The notes under the pieces were generated by a model. It was not told the origin of the DNA and did not search any database. It saw only the letters and a list, made by a program, of their open reading frames with translations. Below, piece after piece: positions 25,115 to 38,530 of a DNA stretch of 64,000 nucleotides. The translations under genes and the position numbers were made by a program. This DNA comes from Phoronis australis. Its lineage: Eukaryota; Phoronida; Phoronidae. Numbering within the stretch: the first letter of the stretch is position 1; every line of letters begins with the position of its first letter. Location: contig NMRA01000464.1 in the NCBI GenBank assembly GCA_002633005.1, forward strand, positions 134,131 through 198,130. Direction: 5' to 3'.

Positions 25115-25955
25115 CGGGTAGTATAGCATCGGCAAGAAATAAATATTGACACTAACTTCCAACAGTTTCTGATACCATAAAAAATTTTGTGTTATTTTTC
25201 AGAGGGATTGTTTGAGTAGCCATAATTGGTGTTTTTAAAGCCAAATATCCGATAAAATGACTACTGACAGTGAATGCTTACACACCCTTACACCGAAAAA
25301 TAACTGTCACAGTCACATACGCAACCAGCCACACGGCGACTAATATGGGCCTTACCAAGACAATTGTCAAACGTTTTTTAGCAGATGAGACCAGCAGGTG
25401 CTGAATGAAACATGCTCTACTTTCGGCTTGTGTACAATGCACATGTAGCTCGTTAGATTGCATTTACTCTGGCAAATGAACTATGGTGACACGCACGCAC
25501 TCGCTTACTCACACAGGCAGATGAACTACAAAACAAACGTCCCGTGACAACAACATTTCCAGAGATTTTTTTCTCGTGCAACCCGGTAGGCCTACGATCA
25601 TAGACGGCACGATCTAGCTCAGATTTGGACTTAACCTCCTTTAATCCCAACTCCACGGGAACTTAAAAATCTAAAGGATGCTATTTGGAAAACTTAAGGA
25701 GGATTTCAGGTAATTTGCTTGAGTCGAAACTGTATTTTTATTCAAGTATTCAAGTTGCCATATCGACGATTGCAAGGCAGTCAGTCGGCAAGTTTTCACC
25801 CCGGGACTTATGCACAATTTTTTGTAAAATGATTGTAATTTAACAGTAAATTTTGACAACATTGCACCACAATTTTGTAGAAAGTCTGTCATAGGTTACA
25901 GATACGTCACAGAGCATATATATGGTGAATCTTAGCTTCCGATTTCACCCGTTTT
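25115..25955 (+). repeat. Segmental duplication, copy B (pairs with 9,660-11,455)
   Basis: Shorter copy of the segment described at 9,660-11,455. It lacks both the pogo-like HTH region and the LINE insertion. It begins near GCATCGGCAAGAAATAAATATTG and ends near CTTAGCTTCCGATTTCACCC. Confidence 0.75.
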
Positions 25956-26829
25956 GGAAACCGGGTTTCAACCGCATTGGGTTACAATAAGCGCCCTCCC
26001 CCGAAACAAATTTTTCTAAGCGCCCTGGGCGGTTATTAGGGCAAATACGGTATTCAATATAACAAACAATTTTAATGAAGTAAGACTGCAAACTGTATCT
26101 GCTGCCCAAACTGTCACAATCATCAACCTGCCACAGTGTGTTCACTTTTCATGCACTGAAAATCATAATACTTCAGAAACACATGAACATTGACACTAAA
26201 GTCAGACATGTAAGATGTAAACGTCTGTCAGTGATATCATGTGATAATTAGCTACTGACTTCATACGCTCATGCAGCTTAAAACTGTGGTCTTTGACATC
26301 AGTCCCAGATTGTTTTACAAAAAATTACAAAAGATTGTGCTTCCAACATCAGTATGCACTATCAGAATTTGAAGGTTGTGACCAGTTTGGGCAATTCCAC
26401 AAATCACAAATTGTCAAAACAAACAATTACAATTTGTGCTTTGAAAGTCTGAAAAAATGTTGCATCCTGAGAATTGACAGTTATGTAGTTGCCAGAATTT
26501 ATGAGATGATATACATTTTTAGAAATTCGATTCCATTCTTTTTAGGATTTGGATTCTTTATATTGGATTCTTGCTTTCTAGATCAATTAATTTTTTTCTC
26601 AACTTACCACTAGTACCAATTTTAACAACAAAACAGTTCAATATGATAAGATTCCAACTAATAAATGATCCAGAGCTGTTTATTTGTTCAATATCTCAAT
26701 AATACTCTTTAAAAGATACAGATAGACCATACCTTTACAAAACACTTAGTGACGAAAATTTGAACTAAGAATCAAATCAGGTTCGACTGTTGGATTTGAT
26801 TCACTTGTATCCGGACATTGTAAGTTAAC

Positions 26830-27090
26830 TGTGAACTTCGTTTACCAGGTTGTACTCATGTGCAAATATTCTAAATTCTGTTAGCTGTAACACCTACAAA
26901 GTACATATTTTCTGAAAGCTGAATAAATTTCCTAACAAAATTTAGTTACTTGTCTTATTTTTTCCTGAGATATGCGCTTTTTAGTGACTTTAAACAGAGA
27001 TTTTAAAAATATCCAATCATATTGGTCTTTTGATAACACCACTTTCGAGGGAACCATCTCGGATATTTTAAATAAGTTTCAGTTTTTTAA
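26830..27090 (+). repeat. Dispersed repeat, copy 2 (pairs with 4,105-4,400)
   Basis: Ordered shared words with 4,105-4,400 in the same orientation, including ACAAAGTAC, ATATTTTCTGAAAG and AGGGAACCAT. The surrounding bases to 28,000 show no recognised gene. Confidence 0.5.
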
Positions 27091-28008
27091 TTATCCACTT
27101 TTTAGAACTGGAATTACAGCTTTAACTATGGTCATCATTGTTCCAAGTGAAATCCCAAAGTCATCAACCACTGACCTTTGAACCTAAACTCTGACCCCAC
27201 TGCGAACTAATGTCATAAGATGGTGGCCTCCAGGTAGTTACTAAATTAGTACCACAGCAGAGACTAGATGGCTCCGATTTATTCTGGCTCCTAATTGGTC
27301 ATAAGTTCCATCCACACACAGCCAACCCCAGAACAACTTAAACTGGTGCAACTTAATCCATTTTTAAAGAGTTCTCACCATGCATTTTCCTAGTTTTTGA
27401 GGTTTCAGTTATCTTACGTGAAATGAATACCACTAAATTGAAGTAAATAAGCACTTTTTATGCCAAATAGTCGCATTTTTTAATTTTGAAGAAATGATAG
27501 TTTTTTTCCAAGTTTCCCACCAAATGATGTAATGGGTAGAAGACGTTTGGTCACTTGACAATCAATTGCAATGGTGCAACACAGCAGAAGACGAGGGTGA
27601 TTTTGAGCGGAGAGGAGAGCATCACACGGGCATCACACTCAAGTACATGAAGCATTAGACAATGAATTCTCTTTCCCACGAACTTTCATCGGCTTTGAGG
27701 CCATATGAACTCGATCCACCTACACAAGAAATGCTGCAAACATATGTGAGCCACAACAAACTGAACCAAGGGGTGGTCATTATTCACAAAATTGACACTT
27801 CATAATCATTGACAAAGACCACAGTACACCTGGGTCACTTGTATTCACTATCACCATGATAGAACGAGCACGCCACGGACTAAACGCAATGTAAACACAT
27901 GAGCCTACGTGTCGTAGCACTCAATCTGGGCCGAGGTTGAGGCCTGGCATCACGGCACCCCAGAATGGAAGCAGTTTGTTCATTATTTAATTTGCAAAAT
28001 TTACTTAC

Positions 28009-28278
28009 AAGACGGCGAGTCCTTCATCGTAATGCCGCTTTGGCATTTTGTCGAAACGCAATTCCTTGAAATGTGCTGAACAAAGAGTGGCTCCCGACTA
28101 AATCGCATGTTCCAAAGTGATACTCCACACTCTCAAGTTGCGCACAAACTGCAACTTTCAAGTACTTAGGAGGAAATTTGAACACACAGACGTTCTCAGT
28201 CAAGTTGCTGTTACTACAGCCTCCACAAATGCATCTTTTCATGTCTGAAAAAGGATGCTCTCCATGGACTTTCCTCAC
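28009..28278 (-). pseudogene. THAP-type zinc-finger exon, frameshifted
   Basis: From the ATG at 28,242 the minus strand reads MKRCICGGCSNSN...VCVFKFPP. This has the first half of the THAP C2CH module (C-x4-C, then V.FKFP). The second half is present in the next frame: VRNLRVWSITLEHA, a TAG stop, then SGATLCSAHFKELRFDK with the C-x2-H pair. A strong donor (GTAAGT) follows at 28,008, so the exon would end at 28,009. THAP domains bind DNA and occur in host transcription factors and P-element-like transposases. One frame change plus one stop make the exon non-functional as read. It may be a pseudogene, a transposase relic, or an assembly error affecting two places. Confidence 0.65.
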
Positions 28279-28894
28279 ACCTCCTCATTATCGCACTGGT
28301 AAAAACAGCGGAGACGGTCTTCCACCCATTCCGTACAACCCCAATAACAGAAAAATATTTTTAAAAAAAATTTTGGCTGGTTTCTTAGCAACAAGCTATT
28401 AAATCTCTTAATATGTATTAATAAAATTCTTTTTGAGACACAGGGTTATGGTGGGAACTCTTTAAGTAAAGCGTCCACACACGCATGCCCACCAGGCCTT
28501 TATGCAGCGTAAGTCCTGGGCGTCCAAATGTATGCCCTAGCACTGATCTGGAGGCCCTGGCAAGGATGCCCAATGTATCATTTGGATGCCCACTGTCAAT
28601 AGGAACCTTTCAAGTTTGGACTCACACATTGTAATGAATACTAGGAAGCCTCTGAAAGCTCACAGTGGGGGCTCTTTTTCAAAGCAGGAAGAAATATACA
28701 ATGCATATACAAAGTATATGCATTGTTGCTATTTTGACACTTGATTGACAGCATTGTAAAAGTCTTGGTCCACAGTTTTTTTTAGTAAAAATGCTCACCA
28801 TAGAAGGCTGTTTATAAACTTAGATGTAAAAACCTTGATCTATGCACTTTTTGTAAAAAAATATGTGTTTGGGGGTATTGCTGCGGGTGGGGGG

Positions 28895-29419
28895 TTACGC
28901 GTCGGAATCATGGACGCCCTGGAATATTGGGAACCCCATTTTGGACACCCTATTTTCAAAATCCTGGATAAAGGCCTGATGCACACACGCACATGCACAC
29001 ACAATAGCTAGGGTAAGGCGAAAGTTGTTGCTCTGTGGGTGACAATGAACACCTAATGCGAATACAGCTCGCAAACGAAAAACAGTCTCTATGTAACCGC
29101 AGCTGACAATTGACCTATCGCAAGCTCCGCCCCTATGCGAAAAGTCACGTGATACCCGACATTCGAACGAAATGTCACAGGCAAATACACTGTCGCTAAA
29201 CGACGTTCCTGGTGGAATAGATGAGTGTTTTTGCACTATTTGAAAACGCTTCGACAGAGACAAGAGGCGACGCTTTTCAACAGAGAATCGTACGTTCATG
29301 ATATGGGAATTTGTAAAGGTGACGATGAAAAAATGGCTCGAGGAGCCAACGAAAATCCCCTCTGCCTCGGGGCCACCTTCACCTGACAAATGACAAGGCC
29401 ACTGATACGATATGTTCAT
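28895..29419 (-). other. Unrecognised 174-codon open frame
   Basis: This is the longest open frame in the first half of the window outside repeats, in a locally CpG-richer stretch. The predicted protein has no domain, signal peptide or membrane segment that I recognise. Its end (about 28,895-28,990) shares wording with a nearby low-complexity repeat ('GCCCTGG', 'GGATGCCCA' at 28,460-28,640). Amino-acid use looks haphazard. It could be an exon fragment or chance. Confidence 0.15.
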
Positions 29420-29801
29420 GTTAAGCTGGGTATGTACCTTAAAGTCGAATTATCTGTACGATTCCATAGATTTCATGATCTTTGGAATAAAATCAGTGAA
29501 GATTCACCGATATTTTTATTCTGTCGTCTGCTAAATTTCGCCAAATAAAAAGTAGGTCACAACTGGTGGGACTCCTGGAGTAAAGTAGGTCATAGATTAC
29601 AGACAACACATGAACTATAGTCTCCGGCTGACTACTGAGGTCGACTCGACAGCACTGTTTACGCTTTTCTAATCTTGTAACGAAATATTTTGATCAAAAA
29701 ATTCAGGTTCATAGCTCATGTACACATTCATCTCGTCCAAACAGTTTGCTCCGGCCGGGTAGGTCTAGGGTTGTCTCTAAGTCAAGTTAATGTCTGAAAC
29801 T

Positions 29802-30121
29802 CAGTGGCGGATCTAGGATACCACAAGGGGGGTCCAACATGTTACCTCGTGGAATTGGGCAAAGTGCAATTGTATGTACACAGGCGGCCCGAAAGTTGCA
29901 GGGGCCGGGGATGCAGACCTTTGGACCTTCTGTTCAGAAAATCTATCGGTGGACTAGAAAAAACAGGAACACGATTCCGCCGCGATCTGGGGTCTGAGCC
30001 CCCCTCTTCCGCTACCGGTCCTAGTTACTGAACTCAATATTTCCTCACGCTTCACGCTCTTGCTGTTTCATTTTGCTTGCGGGGGGGCCTGCCTCCCCCC
30101 CCTCCCCTAAATCCGCCTATG
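29802..30121. mobile_element. Short hAT-like non-autonomous element
   Basis: It starts CAGTGGCGGATCTAGG and ends CCTAAATCCGCCTATG, imperfect inverted ends of a kind common on small hAT-like elements in animal genomes. A G-run/C-run hairpin (GCGGGGGGG...CCTCCCCCCCC) lies near the right end. No matching 8-bp duplication was found, so boundaries may be off by a few bases. A second member is at 34,180-34,391. Confidence 0.55.
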
Positions 30122-30124
30122 GAA

Positions 30125-32192
30125 TTGTCCGTTTGCACCATTAAGACCGTTTAAATTAGGCCTACCTTCTTACAAACTTGGCATTTTTTTTGTAGTTTCA
30201 TTCTATAAAGGTACCTTTCATTTAATTTTGAAGGTAGCATGATCATTAAGTCGTGGTATGGTTACAAAAGATTACAAGTCTGGTGTGGTAGTTGCAAAAA
30301 TAGGGTATTTACAAAAATAACTCAAATTCTTTTTTAAAGCTTCATAAATCTACATATCATGTTTGAACAACTTCAAAATGAGCTCTGTCTAACTCTACAG
30401 ACATAGTGTATACTAGAGGTACACGTCAAAAAGTAATTCAACAGTTTATTTTTAGTGACAACAGCTCGACCAAGGCTTTGAGTTACCGGCAGTAATCCCG
30501 TTGCCCTCCCTGTGCCGATGGAATCTCTGAATTTTGACCGGGAGAGAAGTTCAGTTGAACGCCAGCCTACGGGTTTATGAATAACAAAAATGTACCTCTG
30601 TTAGGTTGAAATAAATAAAAAAATAAAATAAAAATGTCCTTGAAAACAACAATTTCTGGGGACTCTACCGCTAGAGTGCTGAGATCCAGCAGGTGTCGAG
30701 ACAAAGGCGGCCAGACGTAGGAAACTCGGGAGCCTGAGATAGCCCTTCACCATAGCCACCAAGCTGAAAAGTGCGTATCTTGGAACTAATATATTTGTGT
30801 TTATTATAGCCTTCGAGTTATCAAGAAACATCGCTAAGTTCAGCTGCTCGTGTGGCCGTACAGAGCTTGATCCATAGTTTACGCTTTTCAACATCATTTT
30901 TCGGCTTAGGACATGCCAAAAAATGACGGGATATTATTCTGGAGCAGCATAACGGCTTTCGGTGCTACACACACCATATCAACACCGTTTCCCCATTCTT
31001 AGCGGACAATTTCTTGAGCTATAGACCAAAGTAAGTTTTACTCGACTACGTGTGGTTTGTCGGGTATAATGGCGGCTTGGAAACGCAGACGAAGGTGTGC
31101 CAAGAATGCTTTGTTCTGATTGGTCAATTAAGCCGTCCGTCATAATCCTGGCGATAGGTCAATTACTCCCACCTCGCCCCAGGCTTGCAGCCACACAGGA
31201 ACTAGAAGTGGCCAAGTTACCCTAGAATAAGAATAAGTTACCTTGACCTCGATAAGGTGGAGTAAGTTGTCACAAGTGGGGTAAGTTGTACTATAGTTTA
31301 AATAGTGTCCACACAATACTCACACCTACCAAGCGACAACTCATTCCAGGAGTCACTTGTTTTAGGGAAAGTTTGTGTGGACGGCATTATAGAAATGACA
31401 TGGAGTAACTAATCAACCAAGGCTGGCCCTCACAACAATAAGGGCACAGATTAGTACGGTCATCATAATAATTCCCTTGTACTATTAATTCGATGTTCAT
31501 GTCTGCTGGGCAATGGCAATACATTTATAATCTCACATAATCCATATAATGTGCCAGTGTTAGTTTGTAGCCAGTAAATGCCCAGCACTGATGCAATATC
31601 TATCAGACCTATCAGGTACACGCTGAAGGCCGGAAAGAGGCGAGATAGTTACAAATGAAATGAACGATTTCTTTCATTAACACATATATTGTTCACAAAA
31701 ATAATAAACAATTTCACCTAAATACACCACTTATGCATTTACTAAAATAATGATAAATGTTTCAGTTGCTTTGTAAATAGTGAGACCTACTCTCCTGTAG
31801 GCAACTTGCTTGGTTTTTGATTTATATAAAATGATGGTCTGGATCTGGCCATAAATGACCAGACAGCACTCATTAACTTGCTTCACTATCTGTGTCCGTT
31901 TTTTTCAATTCGTGTCTGTTTTTTCAATTCGGTCTGACTACAATTATCTTTAGTTTGTTGAGTGGATTTTAAAGAGGAAAGATCAGTGACGATTTGTGCA
32001 ACACAGAAAAGCTGATATTACTATTAATTTAATGTACACATAATTACAGGATCATTAACTAAGCATCCCAAACACAAAAAGGGTCGGAGATGTGACAGAG
32101 GCATGAGCATGTAACAACAGACATGCAAACATATAATCTGTCTAACCAAGAAAAAAACACAGCAGCTCCCTCCCTTCCCCTCCCCTTAAATC

Positions 32193-32254
<62 letters not shown>

Positions 32255-33660
32255 CAGTGGTTAAACTACAAAGACAATGATAGATTTTCACTCTTGTTAA
32301 GTTTTAAAATCCTCATCTAAATCCTCATCCAATATAAGTAAATGCAAGATAGGAAGCTGAGAAGGCAAATACAAAGAGAGACACTACACGTATGATGAAA
32401 CTGCAAACTGCAATTTTGAACAACAATTGTGCAAACCTGAGTTTTTGCTCTCGGAATCCAACAGATGACCGACTAAAACCACTGCATACCAAAAAGAACA
32501 AGCAGGACAGGGAAAAAGGCTAGCACTTAATACAAGACTGTATATCCGACAAGAGCAAAAATCAATACCTTCATACCACGATGGTTCCTCTGCGTGTGCA
32601 CTCTCAAGGTAACATGACATCATAAGTTGGTCACCATGGCAACAGGAGCTAGCATGCCCTGTGCAAACACAGCAGGGAGTCAAAACGCAAATGATGGGTG
32701 AACTTGATGTCGCAACAGAACAGGAACGTCTTTCAAAAAAGTGACGACTAAAAAGTTTCAATTTCACAAACACAAAAATCTTCCAAAAAGACATGAATCC
32801 ATCACATAAACAGTGCCAAATTCCATGCCAACAGGTGTCAATCCACACATGTAGAAAACACGAATAACAAAATTTCAAACTAATTCAATAATAATTTTCT
32901 AAAGAATTACAAGTGGACAAGTTCTTAAAAATCACAACCAGGTTATTTGAAGTTAATCCATGAAGTAATGCGGTGCCAAAAATACTAAATTTAAAAATGT
33001 ATGCAAAAAGTAAACATTGTGTGAAACATTTGATTACCAACTGCTAACAAGAAAACACTGACCTAGAAAAAGTTATCCGACCTCAGATTCCCCCCCACAC
33101 ACACATAACACATTTAGCAACTACGAGATAACATTTGATAGCATCAACAACACTTATCTGACCAGGAAACCTAAGTGAACACTATGATAACCGCAGATAA
33201 ATTTTAAATGAACACATCCTAGTCTTTAGGCTTTCCCATAAAAACCCAGATATTCATGTGGAAGTGAGAATGCTTGAATCCCCTCCTTGACTAATGGCAT
33301 TACAACTTCACAGTGAACAAGTGGAATTTAACTGCTGAGTGTGGACATGTTAATACAGTGGGATGGCTTAACTTTTTGTCATTGAATTTATTGCAGTCAA
33401 CAATGGCACATGCTGTACAGAAAATTTGCAAAATATTTATTTTAGTAGAATGGAAAATATTTTCAACAAATGTCCATTATTCTCCATATCTGACTCCACT
33501 CTTCATATTTGAAAATTAGGCAACATACTTACAGTAAAACTTAGGGGTTTAAAATCGCAATGCCAATTCGCTATAACTTAGATGACCATGCCACCATGAA
33601 GAAATAACTTTGGTGTTGGTTAATTTCGCCCTTTATGCCAACACACCTCTAGCAGCAGAT
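30125..33660. other. No recognised gene
   Basis: Contains the (CTG)20 tract at 32,194-32,253 and otherwise short open frames. A Cys-rich minus-strand frame (32,384-32,878) and a possible 100-bp exon inside it (reading HASSCCHGDQLMMSCYLESA, bounded by TTTGCACAG and GAAG-GTATTG) were considered. They are not supported by any family match. Confidence 0.4.
32194..32253 (+). repeat. (CTG)20 microsatellite
   Basis: Twenty uninterrupted CTG units (CAG on the minus strand). No gene is recognised around it, so coding use is not supported. Confidence 0.97.
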
Positions 33661-33664
33661 TTGA

Positions 33665-34057
33665 CTCAGTGGGAAAGGCAGGAAGGAAAGAAAAATGGAG
33701 GGGAGAGGGTCAGACAGACAGGTAAGGAGGGGAGGGGAGTTCGGTATGAAAAGAAGGGAAGGTGGGGGACAGAGGGAAGAAAGATAAAAAAGGGAAGGAT
33801 GGTGGGAGGTAGAAGAAAAGAGGGCAGACTGAGACAGAGGGGAGCAACAGCAGAGTGGACTAGGCGAGGGACCGAGGGGAGGGATGGAGAAGAAGTGATA
33901 GGGGGAGCATAAATGACAAAGGACTGTGAGAAATGAGATGAGGAGACAGAGAGGAATAAGGTAAAGGATAGAAGAATGGAGGAACAAGAAAAAAAGAAGT
34001 ACGAAGGGGATGGAAGATAACGAGGACGAGGCAATCGACAGAAAGGGAGGAAGACTG
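33665..34057 (+). repeat. Polypurine (G+A) tract of about 390 bp
   Basis: Almost all bases on the plus strand are A or G, made of GGGAGG, GGAAG and AGAGG words with few pyrimidine breaks. Long open frames on both strands are by-products of this composition. Such tracts can form triplex (H-DNA) structures. Confidence 0.85.
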
Positions 34058-34179
34058 ATCACTATTTATGAGCGAAGCAGTTCAGGGTCACATGTAAAGT
34101 TCTAGTAGTTTCAGCCTGATTTGATTCTTAGCTTGCTCGCTGTACAACAAAAGTTCAATGATAGGCAGCTTCTGGTTAC

Positions 34180-34391
34180 CAGTGGCGGATCTAGGAAGTA
34201 CCATTAGATGGCCCAACGTTTTTCATTTTGTGGTATCTGCACCCACACACTCGCACAAGCACACACACACAAAAGTATCCACCCACGATTAGCACAACAT
34301 AATGAATGCCCAATTTTATTTCCGTGTCATTATCACAAGTTTTTCAACAGCCAAGGGAAGTGGCCCCTAGGACCCCCGAAATCCGCTTCTG
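34180..34391. mobile_element. Short hAT-like element, second copy
   Basis: It begins CAGTGGCGGATCTAGGAAG and ends CCCGAAATCCGCTTCTG, like the element at 29,802-30,121. CTGGTTAC precedes it and CTGGGTTAC overlaps its right end. This is close to the 8-bp duplication expected for hAT, but not exact. Confidence 0.5.
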
Positions 34392-34399
34392 GGTTACTG

Positions 34400-37300
34400 A
34401 ATGAGAACTTAGATTTGAAAAACAGTTAAACAAACAAAGTGTTAATGAGAAAATCGTTTCAACAAGAAATGTGCACTCTATTTGTGGAGGTGCACTCTGG
34501 AGATGCAAGAAAGTTGCTAACAAGTTAGATCATGCAAGACCAAGCAAAATCCCGGGAGTGAAAGGTGAGTACTTCACGAGTAAGCTCAGGATCTTACTTG
34601 CCAGGAAAATGGCAGCCACAGAACTCATTCATTGGGAGATTACAATGTTGAATTTCCCTATCTAGAAATCTGTTTCCATTCCATGAGGGAAGATTTCGCA
34701 CCAAAACTGCTTCGCATTAGTGTCTCTAGTATATGAAAAGTTGTCTTGAGTAGGACACACTATGAAATTCAAGTGTCTGTCTACAAAAGTACATCTGCTC
34801 TGACAACAAATACAACAGTGCACTCTTTCCCAGTTCTACAGAGAGTGGAAAGACCTTGTAACCATCGACCTTAGACAACAGATTCACAACACTGATATTC
34901 TCCAGTGAACTTTCCAGTGGAGGCACCACTTTGTTCTGATGCTCATCTCAACTTCCGGTCAGTGAGCAGACGACGTACTTGCAAAAAGTAAAACGTGTCA
35001 TTACACCAGAGTCGCTACTGAATAGTAATATAACGGCCAACAATGTCAGTCATTTCTTCAGCTCAAGATCACAGATTTTGTGCATTGAGAATATAGAGAG
35101 TTGGTAGTCCATGTACTACTGGTATAATAGTTTGTGACTTGCATTCTAATTCAGTGAACAAATTCATTAGGAAAATAGAATTCATAGTGAAAAACGGTTC
35201 TTGTTTTAAAGCCTTTGACAAGAAATTAGTCAAAATTACCTCAGATTATTTCATTTGAAAGAGCATAAAAAGGTGTTGAGTCAGAAGCTAACAAGAGATG
35301 AAAGAAATGCCTTCATGTCACAACTTTAATAAGTCAGCTGTCAACAAGAATAATCATGTGGATGTCTGGCCAAAGCAGCCCTGCTCGACAGGGAAGCAGT
35401 GGACCACGGAGAAAAATTGGGAAATCAATATGAATCAAGCGGAAGCCTTACGCTATGATTAAAGATGAGGGTGGTCTTTGTTCAGTATACAATGCATTGT
35501 TTTCCACGCCACCTAGCCGGAAACATAATACCACTGAGGAAGATGTCAGCCAAAGAAATCAAAATAATCTGAGGCAATTTTTATCAATTTCTGTGAAAGG
35601 TTGACAAGAACCATGCTTCACTGACTACTGATTTAAAACAGAATGCAGTAATATTTGGATAATCCGACTGGTTGAAAAACTACATTCAAACATTCTGATA
35701 GGCTGATGTAGAAAATGCATAAGTGTACTGCCCCATCTATTGGCGATTGTCTGGCATAAGTTGAGATTTCCCACCACTTGACTTAAAAAGTTTGCTTTAA
35801 ACTATCATTAAGTAATAAGAATGTTTCATGTATTAACTGCATTTCTTGAAAAGGTGCACATAGCCTTGGAATCCATCTTTGGCATCTGTACAAATGATTA
35901 TGATTTTCTCCACAGATTTCATGTTTATCACCTAATCACCAAGGAGGAAACTAAATTGCAGCTTCTGCTTGGAGAATGGTGTCCTAATCAATGGTAGACG
36001 TAGAGTCAGAGCCTAACAATGTCACATGACCGGGCCATCATCTCTATGAATTTCTTGAGGTGTGCATCCAACTAAAAACCTGATTGTTATTAGTTATCTG
36101 AGTATACAACTGGTTCCATTTTTCCACCTTAGTGCAATGTTTTCCCAGAGCAACTATGACTGTAAATCATAACCTAACCTATGGAGAAGTGAACCTATGC
36201 TCAGATAAAAATTTCAGACTCATTTGCAACAACTAGAACTGGGTCATGGGAAATCTAATGGATGCCCCAAATAAATCTGTGATACAATGTTAAAGTTTAT
36301 TTTTAAGTGGATTCATGAAGTTATCTTTATGAAAATGTGAAAGTTCAAAATGTGTGTATTATTTAAATCCATTTGTGTAAACTAATGACATAGATCGTAT
36401 TTATTCACCAGCTTGTCTACTGAGTGGTTGGACAAGACAAGAACTGGCTTCAAATCTGGTGTCAACAGGTGGAACGAGATTACAATTATGAGCTTATGCA
36501 AACTCTGTCACTCCGATTAATAATAATATTCATCTGACACTCATGAATATGAGCAGGTGTGCATTCCGTTCATCATTTTATTTTCCAAAAAGACATCAAA
36601 ACCATATAAAATCACAAGAGTGAGAAGAAATTGTTTCACGAGTAAGCTTGGCACCTTCATTCCATAAACTATCAAAATGGTCGGCGAGACCGGAATATTT
36701 ACTAGTAATTATGACAGAAATTTAAGTTTCCATTCCATAAGCAATGATTACTTGCCAGGAGAGTCTCGCTTGGTCGGATACAGTGTTCAAAACTTAAACA
36801 TTTCACTGGCTCAGCAAGCTGATGGGTTTATGCCATTTGCAGGAAATTTCATAATTTCAGACTGAATATTTAATCCTCTATCTAATCTGGCATAAGATCA
36901 GATTAATAAATTACCAAAAGAAATCTTTGCATCAACATTCATTGCTTTCAAACAAAATAGCAAAACAACAGCCGAAACAAACTGAAGTATATGAAGAAAA
37001 AACTGCATATTCAATGCACTTCTGACACAAATAATGCGATTCCATGCTTAACCTACATTAGGTACTACACCATAATTACAAGTAGCGTGTCACTAGTTTC
37101 TGAACACCTTTCAATCTGGATTAAAGTATGACTGTGCATTAGCTAAAGATTAATCTGTGTCAGAGCACAGCTTCACATCATCTATCAGTCTTCGGTTTAC
37201 ACCTGCATGGACACTATCAGGAGGCCCCCACACTGACATCCTGGGCTAATTAATCGTGTCAGGTAATCAAGCGATGACTCACATGATCACCATGTCCGCA

Positions 37301-38530
37301 GGTCTCCACCCTGACAACCACATGATATTACGTAGCATGCAATTTAAATCTATATCTAGGTCAATATTGCGCATCCGGGGTGCCGAAGCAAAGAGCCATT
37401 GATTTTTCCCGATGAGATACGAAAAACAAAACATCGCATCACAATACAGTTCTATCTAGGTGACTGCACACACACATGGATGATTGCAAATTAGGTTGAT
37501 ATCCCTCAAGGCCAAACAGTGGTTAGTTGGAATCAGCTCCCACAGAAAAGCCACCACTCGACTCAGCAACACAGTCTTACTGCCAAGTTTAAGTTAGAGT
37601 CTTAAAAAAACAATTGATTCTTTGTCTAGTTTCTGCATTGCCAAAGGTCCACGTTGATTCACAAAACCTGTTCACTTGAAGCTGGGCTTGGGTGATTTGA
37701 TGATATTACACTTCCAAAAGGCTTACAGATATCAGCAAATGACTGCTCTTGGCTACAAAACATCAAGTGGACTTGATGGTTGCAACTTGGGAGATGAAAT
37801 GAAAAAAGGCAATTATTCTTTTTACCTGTAAAGACAAAGACAACTCGAATGTTGTAATTCGTGGACTTCCCATAGGTAGCAGTTTCAGACAAGAGTGAAC
37901 TGCCCTTAAACTAGAATCCAGCAATTTGTGTTTATGTGTGCATGTGTGAGGGGGAAGGGAGGTGTGGGAGGTTTTTGAAAAGCAAGGGCAAAGGTCCACT
38001 GGTCAAAAACTATACCCCTCTCTATCCCCGGGACCTTTCCATTTGCTGTCTATGGCTCTAACCTGGTTTTACCTGTTGTTTTAGGGTTCTTGACATTGAA
38101 GAAACTAAATCGGTTTATCACTGCATGAAAAGGCAAGATATAAATTTTCTTGTCATCAATAAATGCCTTCCTGTTACTACTATTAATATTTATAAAGAAA
38201 AAATTCTTAAAACTAGAACTGGCTTTTTGCAAAATTATGATTTGCAGATTTAAATCTTGAAAGAAATATTAGATGGCACTGGCTATGGAATACAGGGAAT
38301 GATAGTATTTATCGCAAAATGGTTTGGGTTTGAGCTCAGGTTTCAGTACATACATACAACGCCAACCAACTGGATTTTCAAGATTTTCTTCTTGGTATGC
38401 CAATTTTCTTTTGTATTCAGTGTAACCAACAAAATAAGTACTAAAACAAGAGCAATGCAGAGTGTTGAAATGCGCCCCAAAAGTGCACCGCAAACAGTGA
38501 AAGAGGGTTAAATTTGACTATTTGTTTCAT
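34400..38530. other. No recognised gene
   Basis: AT-rich intergenic DNA. Short open frames (for example 36,677-36,865 and 37,659-37,892) have no recognisable domains. I saw no RNA gene or transposon end. Confidence 0.45.

Noticed and set aside
32123-32320. Small frame with 21 cysteines in a row
   Set aside because: It reads the (CTG)20 tract in the TGC frame. No flanking domain or splice context.
32384-32878. 164-codon Cys-rich minus-strand frame
   Set aside because: No conserved cysteine spacing, signal peptide or family likeness; composition looks random.
33610-34062. Open frames of 100-137 codons on both strands
   Set aside because: Products of the polypurine tract; the predicted proteins are Ser/Pro/Leu or Arg/Gly/Glu monotony.
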